A stretch of DNA of 8,797 nt from Acidimicrobiaceae bacterium. Its GTDB lineage: Bacteria > Actinomycetota > Acidimicrobiia > Acidimicrobiales > RAAP-2. The DNA lies in contig PLSY01000401.1 in assembly GCA_003164275.1 (NCBI GenBank), forward strand, positions 1-8,797, read 5' to 3'. Shown here one piece after another: positions 1 to 6,235 of the stretch. The notes below the pieces were generated by a model that was not told the origin of the DNA, made no database searches, and saw only the letters and a program-made list of their open reading frames with translations. A program made the position numbers and the translations under genes. Each line of letters starts with the position of its first letter. The stretch's first letter is position 1.

Positions 1-339
1 GACGGGGGGATCTTCTCCTTCGGCGACGCCAGCTTTTACGGCTCGACCGGCGCAATCCACCTGAACCAGCCAATCGTGGGCATGGCCTCCACCCCGGATG
101 GCGGGGGCTACTGGATGGTCGCCGCTGACGGGGGGATCTTCTCGTTCGGCGACGCCAGCTTCTACGGCTCGACCGGCGCAATCCATCTGGCCAAACCGAT
201 CGTGGCCATGGCGGCCATGCCGACAGGTGACGGCTACTGGTTCACCGCCGCAGACGGGGGGCTGTTCAGCTTCGGCTCCGCACCCTTCCTGGGCAGCGGA
301 GTCGGGCTGGGTCTGAGCCAGGTCGTTGACATGGCGTCG
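1..339 (+). repeat. 126-bp tandem coding repeats (about 2.7 units)
   Basis: Units start at 1, 127 and 253, each opening with GACGGGGGG, a period of 126 bp or 42 codons. The first 63 bases of units 1 and 2 differ at only three positions (18, 36 and 60 of the unit), while their second halves diverge clearly. This suggests recent duplication or gene conversion of a half unit. Unit 3 decays after about 28 codons. Confidence 0.85.
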
Positions 340-450
340 GACGGCGGGCCCACACTGCAGGCGCTGGACGGCTTCCCGGCCCTCCGTCAGGATCGGATCT
401 CTGCCCTCGGTCCACTGATCCATCGCGTCCCGCGCCAGGCGGCCCGGTGA
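1..450 (+). CDS. C-terminal part of a protein built of 42-residue DGGIFSFG repeats (5' end outside window)
   Basis: The frame is open from base 1 to the TGA at 448-450 and gives 149 residues; the true start lies to the left, and the in-frame GTG at 76 and ATG at 82 sit inside a repeat and are not starts. Two full 42-residue units ([17 protein letters not shown]..., then Q/KPIV.MA...GGYW) are followed by a third that degenerates after GSAPFLGSG into an unrelated, Arg-rich tail. The alternating glycine/aromatic pattern suggests short beta-strand units, as in a beta-propeller or solenoid. The same repeat closes the secreted protein encoded at 6236-8632, so an extracellular or cell-surface role is likely, but its N-terminal signal and any catalytic domain are not visible here. 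The function of the repeat is unknown to me. The gene lies on the left side of a tRNA-Pro fragment and may belong to an integrated island. Confidence 0.85.
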   Translation, partial: DGGIFSFGDASFYGSTGAIHLNQPIVGMASTPDGGGYWMVAADGGIFSFGDASFYGSTGAIHLAKPIVAMAAMPTGDGYWFTAADGGLFSFGSAPFLGSGVGLGLSQVVDMASDGGPTLQALDGFPALRQDRISALGPLIHRVPRQAAR

Positions 451-568
451 GGACATGCCCCGGGAGTGCCCTCAGCGCTGGTCATCGTCCCGTCCACTTC
501 CCCCACCCACGGACGGTGCAATGGTCAGTGCGATCCAGGTTGCCTAGAACCGTTCACGCGAATCATCG

Positions 569-591
569 CCCCAGGTCAAAAGACCATGGGG
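569..591. other. Bulged stem-loop with AAAA tetraloop upstream of the tRNA-Pro fragment
   Basis: CCCCA-GGTC (569-577) pairs with GACC-(A)-TGGGG (582-591) around an AAAA loop, giving nine base pairs with a single bulged A586. It lies 118 nt after the stop of the left gene and about 40 nt before the tRNA-Pro fragment. No T-tract follows on either strand, so a standard intrinsic terminator is not supported. It could be an unusual terminator, part of an att/recombinase-binding region, or chance in GC-rich DNA. Confidence 0.35.
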
Positions 592-630
592 GACGACACG
601 TTCTGGATACTGGCTGACAGTCCGGAAGCC

Positions 631-676
631 CTTTGGGAGCAGGATGTCGCGGGTTTGAATCCCGCCGTCTCGACCA
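631..676 (+). pseudogene. 3' half of tRNA-Pro(UGG), probable attachment-site relic
   Basis: From C631 the sequence reads as the 3' half of a bacterial tRNA-Pro: anticodon loop TTTGGGA (632-638, anticodon TGG), 3' anticodon strand GCAGG, T-stem GCGGG (649-653) and CCCGC (661-665) around loop TTTGAAT (654-660), acceptor strand CGTCTCG (666-672), discriminator A673 and encoded CCA 674-676. Upstream of 631 there is no matching anticodon strand (AGCCC cannot pair with GCAGG) and no proline-type D-arm; CGACACG at 594-600 could pair 6 of 7 with the acceptor strand, but the resulting molecule would be too long. T-loop position 56 is T instead of the nearly invariant C, and the acceptor strand reads CGTCTCG where I would expect CGTCCCG, both consistent with C-to-T decay. 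Tyrosine recombinases often cross over in the anticodon loop and leave such a 3' fragment at the far end of an island. No integrase is in the window. Confidence 0.7.
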
Positions 677-763
677 ACTGGGGCTAACCCCATTGAGTGG
701 ACCGCTCTCATGACAATTCGGTCTTGGCTCTTTTCAAGCGTACGAGAACAAGAACCCGGGCTT

Positions 764-800
764 GCCGGTCAGGAGTCCGACGTTCGACAGGACTGACGGC
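764..800. other. Long imperfect stem-loop in non-coding DNA
   Basis: GCC-(G)-GTCA-(GGA)-GTCC at 764-778 pairs with GGAC-TGAC-GGC at 790-800 around an 11-nt loop, giving eleven base pairs with two bulges on the 5' side. It lies in a gene-free region, so it could be part of a small structured RNA or a regulatory element. No promoter or T-tract is clear, and no RNA family is recognised. Confidence 0.3.
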
Positions 801-1009
801 TTCAATGGGACACTTCATTCCCTGACAAGTTGGCCGGTTTAGTCATGCACCACATGTGCCCAACACGACTCGAATGGCCGCACGGTTGTCGATAGCTTCG
901 AGGTCGATCGACTGAGGTCTCTCGGTGAGTGAGCAGTCGCTCTGGCCATCGACCGATGCACCTGGTCTGGCGTCGGGACAGCGGCAGGCGACGCCGGAGA
1001 TGCTTCGCT

Positions 1010-1024
1010 CGGGTCGATGACCCG
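1010..1024 (-). terminator. Candidate terminator of the PAS-GGDEF-EAL gene
   Basis: CGGGTC-GAT-GACCCG is a perfect 6-bp stem with a 3-nt loop, 40 nt beyond the stop codon of the reverse-strand gene. It has no U-tract; hairpins without U-tracts are common after actinobacterial genes, but the support is weak. Confidence 0.3.
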
Positions 1025-1064
1025 CCTGCTCCCGCGGCTCGGCGTTCCAGCTGGAGATGAGTGC

Positions 1065-2807
1065 TCAGGCCGAAAGAGCTAGGCCCAGAGATGCTGAGAT
1101 CTCCGTTGCAGGTAGCGGTCGGGAAAAGAGGTAACCCTGGGCAAGGTCGCAGTCGAAGGACTGCAGTGCAGCCAGCTGTTCGGCCGTCTCGACCCCTTCG
1201 GCCACGACCTCAAGTCCCAACGCATGGGCGAGCCTGATCACCGCCGACACGATCTCCTCGCTCTCGACGCTGACGCCGAGCTGCTCGACGAATGAACGAT
1301 CGACCTTCAAGATGTCGAGAGGGAATCGTTGGAGGTAGCTGAGAGATGAATAGCCCGTCCCGAAGTCGTCGATGGCCAGCAAAACTCCCAACTCCTTCAG
1401 CGTCTTGAGGACACGGAGCGCTGAAGCGGCATCCTTCATCAGCGCAGACTCTGTGATCTCGAGTGTTAGGTGCTCGGCGGGCAGTCCCGTGCGGGCCAGT
1501 ATCGCCTCCACCGTGTCAACGATATGCGGATCATCGATCTGCCTGGCCGACAGGTTCACTTCCATCGAAGACGCTCTCGACTCACCGGTAGATCGGTCGC
1601 GCCAATCACTCAGCTGATGACAGGCTTCTTCGAGCACCCAGGCTCCGATGGGGATGATCAGTCCGCTCTCTTCAGCAACGGGGATGAAACGGCACGGCGC
1701 AAGCAGTCCCTGTTCGGGATGCTGCCAACGAATTAGCGCCTCGACTCCGACCACTCGGACGCTGTTGACGTCTACCACCGGTTGATAGTGCAACATGAGT
1801 TCGCTGCGCTCAAGGGCCCGGTGCAGGGAGTGCTCAGTCGACATACGATCGAAGACTTCCAGCCGCATCGACTCACCAAAGGTCTCGACACTCGAGCCCC
1901 CCCAATACTTGGCTTGATACATCGCGGCTTCTGCGTTTGCTAAGAGCGAATTAGGGTCGTCGACCCCAAAAGTATTGAGGGCGATGCCGAAGGACACATC
2001 CACGAACACCTCGGTTCCCGAGACGTCGAAAGACTGAGCCAGGGAGGCCCGGACACGCTCGATAAATTCGGAGGCGTCAGCGTGGGCATCGCCGACCTCG
2101 CTGCGAAACAGCGCCAGAAACTCATCGCCGCCGAATCGAGCGATCACTTCTGCATTTCCGGAGGACGCCTCTAGCCGCTGGGCTATGGCCAAGAGCAGCT
2201 CGTCTCCAGCCGCATGACCCAGCGTGTTGTTGATGGCCTTGAACCGATCGAGGTCTAACAGGACAACAGCGATACTCCCGGGGACTGATCCTACGCGAGA
2301 CAGGGCGTGGGCAAGCTGATAGCCGAAGAGCGAACGGTTGGGCAGTCCCGTCAATGTGTCCTGTAACTCGGCGTGGGCTACTGCGGCCTCAGCCGGATCG
2401 GCCATTGGACGGACGAAGCTCGCAGTACGGAGACCGGCTCCGGTTCCGGTGACGAATGACAGGCCTTCTACCTCCACGGTGCCGCCCGAACGGTGGAGGA
2501 GCTGGAATCGAGGATGGTCTCCGCCCAAGATCGCAGACGTCGTCGGGTCTCGGTCATCGAGGTGCGGTTGCTCGAAGGTGGATCGACCGAGAGACGCCGG
2601 CGAGACGAACTCCATGAAGTGACGCCCCAGTACCTCTTGTCGGTTCCACCCGAATACCGACTCAGCCCGAGGGTTCCATTCGGCAACGTTGCCATTGCGG
2701 TCCACCTCGACATAGGGCTCAGGTGCCGACTGGATCAACTGTGCATACCGCCTGCGCCACTCGGTCAACTGGACGAGGAGTGGGTCTTCGGTGTGTTCAT
2801 CCGTCAT
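1065..2807 (-). CDS. PAS-GGDEF-EAL cyclic-di-GMP signalling protein
   Basis: This 580-residue protein has no signal peptide or membrane segment and is probably cytoplasmic. Order: a short acidic N-terminus; a PAS sensor domain, about 20-135 (SAPEPYVEVDRNGNVAEWN); a GGDEF diguanylate cyclase domain, about 146-310, opening with DTLTGLPNR and carrying an intact GGDEF at 226-230 and metal-site D185/D187; and an EAL phosphodiesterase domain, about 326-575. The EAL signature residues are present: E356-A-L, N418, E450, D480-D481 in DDFGTGYSS, K501 and E537 in AEGVET. Both activities are therefore possible; PAS-GGDEF-EAL proteins often act mainly as c-di-GMP hydrolases with a regulatory GGDEF. The inhibitory I-site (RxxD five residues before GGDEF) is absent; the residues there are GNAE. 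The ATG at 2807 is the first start after an upstream in-frame stop, but no Shine-Dalgarno sequence is seen. It is divergent from the hydrolase gene at 3118. The PAS ligand is unknown. Confidence 0.96.
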   Translation of the reverse strand: MTDEHTEDPLLVQLTEWRRRYAQLIQSAPEPYVEVDRNGNVAEWNPRAESVFGWNRQEVLGRHFMEFVSPASLGRSTFEQPHLDDRDPTTSAILGGDHPRFQLLHRSGGTVEVEGLSFVTGTGAGLRTASFVRPMADPAEAAVAHAELQDTLTGLPNRSLFGYQLAHALSRVGSVPGSIAVVLLDLDRFKAINNTLGHAAGDELLLAIAQRLEASSGNAEVIARFGGDEFLALFRSEVGDAHADASEFIERVRASLAQSFDVSGTEVFVDVSFGIALNTFGVDDPNSLLANAEAAMYQAKYWGGSSVETFGESMRLEVFDRMSTEHSLHRALERSELMLHYQPVVDVNSVRVVGVEALIRWQHPEQGLLAPCRFIPVAEESGLIIPIGAWVLEEACHQLSDWRDRSTGESRASSMEVNLSARQIDDPHIVDTVEAILARTGLPAEHLTLEITESALMKDAASALRVLKTLKELGVLLAIDDFGTGYSSLSYLQRFPLDILKVDRSFVEQLGVSVESEEIVSAVIRLAHALGLEVVAEGVETAEQLAALQSFDCDLAQGYLFSRPLPATEISASLGLALSA

Positions 2808-3035
2808 GGAGCGTCTGCTGTCGTCTTGAGGGTGCGCACATCCCTGTTAGATCCCTGGCACGACGGAGGTCGTTGTCTGCATCTGACGATGAACGACTGT
2901 GACCTCTCATCCCACTCGGCTCCGCGCATTCGGCCAAACACTCAGGCCCACGCTGTTGGTGGCAGGTTAGGCACTCCACCCCTCCACTTCAAGGATTTAG
3001 CCATCCGCCCGTATTTGTCATCGCCTGACCGCGAC

Positions 3036-3051
3036 TGTGATTAGAACCACA
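3036..3051. promoter_or_regulatory. CRP-like dyad upstream of the hydrolase promoter
   Basis: TGTGA-TTAGAA-CCACA matches the CRP consensus TGTGA-N6-TCACA at nine of ten informative positions. It lies within a larger inverted repeat, ACCG...CTGTG-N8-CACAG-CGGT, spanning 3028-3056. Its centre (3043.5) is 74-75 bp upstream of the predicted transcription start at 3118, a distance compatible with an activator site. That a CRP/FNR-family regulator binds here is an inference; no such gene is in the window. Confidence 0.4.
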
Positions 3052-3079
3052 GCGGTGCGCAGACAGTCGCCGGGACGGA

Positions 3080-3110
3080 TTGACCGCCCAAACCCCCTGG
3101 CGTGTACCGT
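3080..3110 (+). promoter_or_regulatory. Candidate leaderless promoter of the MBL-fold gene
   Basis: TTGACC (3080-3085, five of six to the -35 consensus) is followed after 19 bp by TACCGT (3105-3110), which fits the actinobacterial -10 pattern TANNNT. The ATG at 3118 begins seven bases after the -10 element, where transcription would start, so the mRNA would be leaderless. No Shine-Dalgarno sequence precedes this ATG, which agrees. The 19-bp spacer is slightly long. Confidence 0.5.
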
Positions 3111-3117
3111 GCCTGTC

Positions 3118-4161
3118 ATGGTCGACATCACTGGGGTATTACAGAAGGAGGCGTGGGACAAAAAGCTCATGCCACCGGTCGAAGAAGTCCGGCCCGGCCT
3201 TTGGTCGATCCCGGTGCCTATGCCGCAGAACTCCCTCCGCTACGTCTTGGTCTATGCCTTGGAACTGAGAGGCGGCGGTGTCGCCCTGATCGACGCCGGA
3301 TGGGATACCGACGACGCTTGGAAGGCTCTGAACGACGGGTTGGCGGCGGCGGGCGGGAGTATGTCGGACGTCCGCGCAATGATGGTCACCCATATCCATC
3401 CCGACCACTACGGCCTGGCCGGAAGAGTGCGCGAAGCATCTGGAGCCTGGATCGGTCTGCATCCAGCGGATGCCATCATGCTCGAATCCCGGTACGGCAA
3501 CACCGATGAGCTACTGGCGGCCATGACCCACTTCCTCATCGACTCTGGCGTTCCCGACGACAAGTTGCCAGACCTGGCATTTGCCTCGATGGCCATGAAG
3601 TCGATGGTGACCATGGCCGTGCCCGACGTGTTCTTCGAGGACGGCAAGGACATCGACCTTCCTGGTTGGTCGCTGCGCACCATCTGGACACCTGGTCACT
3701 CGCCCGGACACGTCTGCTTCTATAGCGAGGACCGGAGCCTGCTTATCTCCGGCGACCATGTCCTGCCCCGCATCACGCCCAATATCTCTGTCCACACACA
3801 AGCACCCTCGAACCCGCTCGGCGACTATCTCGACTCGCTCACGAAGTTGCAGGACCTTCGCACCGAAGAGGTGCTACCTGCACATGAGTACCGCTTCGCC
3901 GATCTCAACAATCGTATTGAGGAACTCATCGCCCACCATGCGGATCGCCTCGATGAAATCGAGTCAGTGATCAGCGAGTCACCCGGCAGCACGGGATGGG
4001 AGATCACCCTCAAGCTCCATTGGTCGAGGCCCTGGGATCAGATTGAATCGTTCATGCAGCGCTCGGCCAATGGCGAGACCCTGGCCCACTGTGTTCTCTT
4101 GGAGCTTCAGGGTCGGATCCACAAAGAAGGAAGCGCTCCCGTTCGCTTCTACAAGGACTGA
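3118..4161 (+). CDS. Metallo-beta-lactamase-fold metallohydrolase
   Basis: The protein has 347 residues and is cytoplasmic by appearance (no signal peptide). Metal-binding motifs of the fold are present in order: THIHPDHYG (H92, H94, D96, H97), TPGHSPGH (H194), SGDH (D213) and PAHEY (H256), so a binuclear metal site and hydrolase activity are likely. The strand leading into the motif, VALIDAGWD (55-63), is typical of glyoxalase II-like and LACTB2-like members. The last 90 or so residues resemble the helical/winged-helix extension of that group. The substrate cannot be told from sequence; thioesters, lactones or phosphodiesters are all possible, and there is no reason to call it a beta-lactam resistance gene. 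I chose ATG 3118 over GTG 3037 because the 27 extra residues are Arg/Pro-rich and unlike the family, and a -10 element sits just before 3118. It converges with the DedA gene, whose stop lies 27 nt away. Confidence 0.93.
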   Translation: MVDITGVLQKEAWDKKLMPPVEEVRPGLWSIPVPMPQNSLRYVLVYALELRGGGVALIDAGWDTDDAWKALNDGLAAAGGSMSDVRAMMVTHIHPDHYGLAGRVREASGAWIGLHPADAIMLESRYGNTDELLAAMTHFLIDSGVPDDKLPDLAFASMAMKSMVTMAVPDVFFEDGKDIDLPGWSLRTIWTPGHSPGHVCFYSEDRSLLISGDHVLPRITPNISVHTQAPSNPLGDYLDSLTKLQDLRTEEVLPAHEYRFADLNNRIEELIAHHADRLDEIESVISESPGSTGWEITLKLHWSRPWDQIESFMQRSANGETLAHCVLLELQGRIHKEGSAPVRFYKD

Positions 4162-4188
4162 CCAGTCGGAGCCTCCACTGCTGGCCCC

Positions 4189-4926
4189 TTAGGGAGTGAG
4201 CTCGTCATCGGAGTTCGACGCCGGTCTTTGTTCCACCACAAGCTCCTCGGACAGCCGGTGCTTCCGTCCTCGGGATCTCAAGATGTGGACGGCAACGACT
4301 GCGATGACGACGATGCCCACTCCGACTAACGACCACAGACCGACTTGTTTGAGTATCTTCTCGAACGAGAGGCCCACCACGTAGCCGAGAAGGGTGTACC
4401 CCACGCCCCAGATAAGGCCGCCGATGGCGTTGTAGAAGAGAAAGACTCGGTAACGCAGGCCGCTCATGCCGGCGAGCCCGGGGATCAGGGCCCTGGCGAA
4501 CGCCACGAAGCGACCGAGAAAGACGGCCGGACCCCCATAGTGCTCGAGCATGTCCATCGTTCGCTGCACTGCGGAGTTTCCCTTCAGGGGACGACGATCG
4601 AGGATCCATGGTCCAGCTCGCTTTCCCACCTCGAATCCGACGGAGTCGCCGACGATGGCACACACGACGACGACTGCCATCATCACCTCGAGGTCGACCG
4701 CACCAAGTCCGGCCAAGACGCCCCCGATGACGACTGCCGTCTCGCCCGGTATGAAAAACCCGACGAGCAGCGCCGCCTCGGCAAACGCCAGGAAACCCAC
4801 GACGGCGTAGGCAGTCGGGCCATGGAAGTGAAGAAGCCATCCGGTGACCCCGCCGGGATTCTTCGCGGTGGTCGCCGCCAACATGAGCAACGCCCGCGAC
4901 GTCCCAATGCCGACCACAGTCGTCAC
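4189..4926 (-). CDS. DedA-family integral membrane protein
   Basis: The 245-residue protein has the usual DedA length and layout: hydrophobic segments around 38-58, 64-93, 133-155, 158-184 and 195-216, and a charged cytoplasmic tail. Family motifs are clear: AEAALLVGFFIPGE near 49-62, and FLGRF...R..PGLAG followed by F.FYNAIGG..W (137-173). E50 and E62 (12 apart) and R139 and R145 (6 apart) match in spacing the acidic and arginine residues known to be essential in the E. coli DedA proteins YqjA and YghB. DedA proteins support membrane homeostasis, and some members flip phospholipids or undecaprenyl phosphate; the cargo of this one is unknown. The GTG at 4926 is the probable start; an in-frame ATG at 4884 (residue 15) is an alternative and would remove only a non-family extension. 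It lies 52 nt downstream of the zinc-ribbon gene on the same strand and may be cotranscribed with it. Confidence 0.93.
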   Translation of the reverse strand: MTTVVGIGTSRALLMLAATTAKNPGGVTGWLLHFHGPTAYAVVGFLAFAEAALLVGFFIPGETAVVIGGVLAGLGAVDLEVMMAVVVVCAIVGDSVGFEVGKRAGPWILDRRPLKGNSAVQRTMDMLEHYGGPAVFLGRFVAFARALIPGLAGMSGLRYRVFLFYNAIGGLIWGVGYTLLGYVVGLSFEKILKQVGLWSLVGVGIVVIAVVAVHILRSRGRKHRLSEELVVEQRPASNSDDELTP

Positions 4927-4978
4927 TGGCCGACCCCACTATCTTGCCGGCGCGCAATCCGATGCAGCATTTCGACAA

Positions 4979-5410
4979 TCAGCGCTCTCGGGATAGCGAC
5001 ACACTCGTCCAGGTGCGGCGCCGACATGAGGGGCAGGTCATCCAGCGGTCGAACGTCCTTCTTGGCAGCCATGCCCCGAATGGGAACTGGAGAAGAAGGA
5101 ACTCGAACAGGCCCACCCGGGTCACAGAGCCACATGAGGAGCAAGCGACTTTCAGGACTCCTCGGGGCGGCAGAGGGTCCGTTACCGACGAGGTCGGGGC
5201 CTCCCCTTCGCTGGCCGGGGTGGCCTCAGAGAACAGCGCATGCTTGCCCGCGGGGCGGGCGTGGCCAGTTTGCGGCCTCTCGCCCATCCGGGGACGCGGG
5301 TACCCATCACCATGTTCGGGCCCCTCGTCCGTCCGGGCGTCAGCCGCCTCGCCGGCAACCGGCATCCAGTAGAGGGCGCTCTTCCCCAATGGGTCGGATC
5401 TGTCGACCAC
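4979..5410 (-). CDS. Zinc-ribbon protein translationally coupled to parA
   Basis: This is a 143-residue soluble protein of unknown function. The C-terminal third holds two CxxC pairs, CSSC (90-93) and CPSC (126-129), 32 residues apart, forming a likely zinc ribbon; between them is a hydrophobic, aromatic stretch (LFEFLLLQFPFGAWLP). The N-terminal 85 residues are low-complexity and Pro/Gly-rich but contain a motif twice: DPLGKSALYW at 6-15 and RPAGKHALFS at 52-61. The last 55 residues (WMTCPSCRRRTWTSV) look strongly constrained and resemble small actinobacterial hypothetical proteins I recall only generally. The GTG start at 5410-5408 shares its G with the TAG stop of parA (TAGTG), a one-base overlap typical of translational coupling. 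It is therefore likely expressed with, and perhaps works with, the ParA ATPase; a nucleic-acid or protein-adaptor role is only a guess. Confidence 0.82.
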   Translation of the reverse strand: MVDRSDPLGKSALYWMPVAGEAADARTDEGPEHGDGYPRPRMGERPQTGHARPAGKHALFSEATPASEGEAPTSSVTDPLPPRGVLKVACSSCGSVTRVGLFEFLLLQFPFGAWLPRRTFDRWMTCPSCRRRTWTSVSLSRER

Positions 5411-6195
5411 TAGTTCGCGTGGCCGCTGACGATGCTCGTCTCAGCCAGTTGCCGGGCCAGCTCACGGTAAGCCTCCGCACCGGGCGACTTTGGCGCGTGC
5501 TGCAGGATCGACTTTCCGCGGGCCGGGGCCTCGGCAAACCGGATCGACTTTCGCACCGGTGGCTGCATAACCGGGATTCCGTAGCGAGCTTCGACCTCTT
5601 CGATGATGTGGCGGGCGTGCTTCGTGCGGTCGTCATACATCGTGGCGATGATTCCGCGCACGGTGAGCTCGCTGTTGGCGAAGGCCCTGACGTCCTCGAT
5701 GGTCTCGAGCAACTGCCCGACGCCTCTGTGAGACAAGGCCTCGCACTGCAACGGGATAAGCACGGAGCGCGCTGCGGTGAGGCCGTTGATGGTCAGCACA
5801 CCGAGCGAGGGTGGGCAGTCGATCAGGATGAGATCGTAACGGGCGAGAACGGGCTCCAGAGCTCGCTCCAATACATGCTCTCGACCCGTCCGAGTCAACA
5901 AGTGAACTTCCGAGCCGGCGAGGTCAATGGTGGCGGGCAGCACATCGAGGCGTTCGACTCCCGGGACAGGAAGCACCACATCACTCACCATGGCTCGCCT
6001 CACAAAGACGTCGTGAATCGACTGTTCGAGGCCGTCGGGGTCAAATCCGAGCGAGAACGTCAGGCAGGCCTGGGGATCGAGGTCGACGACGAGGGTGCGT
6101 CGGCCCAGCTCAGCGGACGCCACGCCCAAGGAGTGCACGGTGGTCGTCTTGGCCACGCCTCCCTTCTGGTTCGCAACTGCCACTACGTCGGTCAC
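5410..6195 (-). CDS. Orphan ParA/MinD-type ATPase
   Basis: This 261-residue ParA-family P-loop ATPase has a deviant Walker A motif KGGVAKTT (signature K11, catalytic K16), Walker A' VVDLDPQ (36-42) and Walker B LILIDCPPS (122-130, D126). Such ATPases dimerise on ATP, bind DNA non-specifically and position cargo such as chromosome origins, plasmids or protein clusters. The sequence (CLTFSLGFDPD, ATIDLAGSE, PLQCEALSHRGVGQ) recalls the chromosomal ParA-like branch of Mycobacterium represented by Rv3213c, from memory, rather than the ParA of the parAB locus. No ParB gene and no clustered parS-like repeat is seen here. The GTG at 6195 is forced by an in-frame TAG at 6207-6205 just upstream. The last base of its stop codon is the first base of the zinc-ribbon gene. 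No N-terminal helix-turn-helix extension is present. Confidence 0.95.
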   Translation of the reverse strand: MTDVVAVANQKGGVAKTTTVHSLGVASAELGRRTLVVDLDPQACLTFSLGFDPDGLEQSIHDVFVRRAMVSDVVLPVPGVERLDVLPATIDLAGSEVHLLTRTGREHVLERALEPVLARYDLILIDCPPSLGVLTINGLTAARSVLIPLQCEALSHRGVGQLLETIEDVRAFANSELTVRGIIATMYDDRTKHARHIIEEVEARYGIPVMQPPVRKSIRFAEAPARGKSILQHAPKSPGAEAYRELARQLAETSIVSGHAN

Positions 6196-6201
6196 GCAGG
6201 G

Positions 6202-6207
6202 AGTCTA
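6202..6207 (-). promoter_or_regulatory. -10 element of a probable leaderless parA promoter
   Basis: On the reverse strand TAGACT fits TANNNT and is followed after six bases by the GTG start of parA, the spacing expected if transcription begins at the start codon. No Shine-Dalgarno sequence precedes the GTG and no convincing -35 box is seen. The palindrome CCACGTGG (6227-6234) lies about 20 bp upstream and could be an operator. The whole element fits in the 40-nt gap after the propeller gene. Confidence 0.45.
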
Positions 6208-6235
6208 CGTCCGACCCAACTGACCACCACGTGGG

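Larger units (their letters stand above)
677..1064. other. Non-coding stretch after the tRNA-Pro fragment
   Basis: No supportable gene is seen in these 388 bases on either strand; open frames are short and lack recognisable motifs or ribosome-binding sites. It contains a short perfect hairpin TGGGG-CTAA-CCCCA at 679-692 directly after the tRNA fragment, the longer stem-loop at 764-800, an inverted pair GCGTCG/CGACGC at 970-975 and 989-994, and the hairpin at 1010-1024. If the tRNA fragment is an att relic, this stretch corresponds to the original sequence downstream of the tRNA gene. Confidence 0.5.

Noticed and set aside
490..516. CCGTCC...GGACGG inverted repeat as terminator of the left gene
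   Set aside because: A six-pair stem with a 15-nt loop and no T-tract is not distinguishable from chance.
594..673. Complete tRNA using CGACACG (594-600) as acceptor 5' strand
   Set aside because: Six of seven acceptor pairs are possible, but the molecule would be 80 nt to the discriminator, the anticodon stem has one pair of five, and no normal D-arm forms.
466..687. 73-codon forward open frame over the tRNA-Pro fragment
   Set aside because: It spans the tRNA remnant and a hairpin, has no ribosome-binding site and no motif.
2493..3044. 183-codon forward open frame
   Set aside because: Mostly antisense to the PAS region of the c-di-GMP gene, with no domain and no supporting start signal.
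3037..3117. Upstream GTG start for the MBL-fold gene
   Set aside because: It would add 27 Arg/Pro-rich residues, overlap the CRP-like dyad and include the predicted promoter; ATG 3118 fits the family start and the -10 spacing.
4163..4180. Bidirectional terminator between the convergent MBL and DedA genes
   Set aside because: CAGT-(C)-GGA-GCC-TCC-ACTG forms only seven pairs with a bulge and no T-tract; too weak to annotate.
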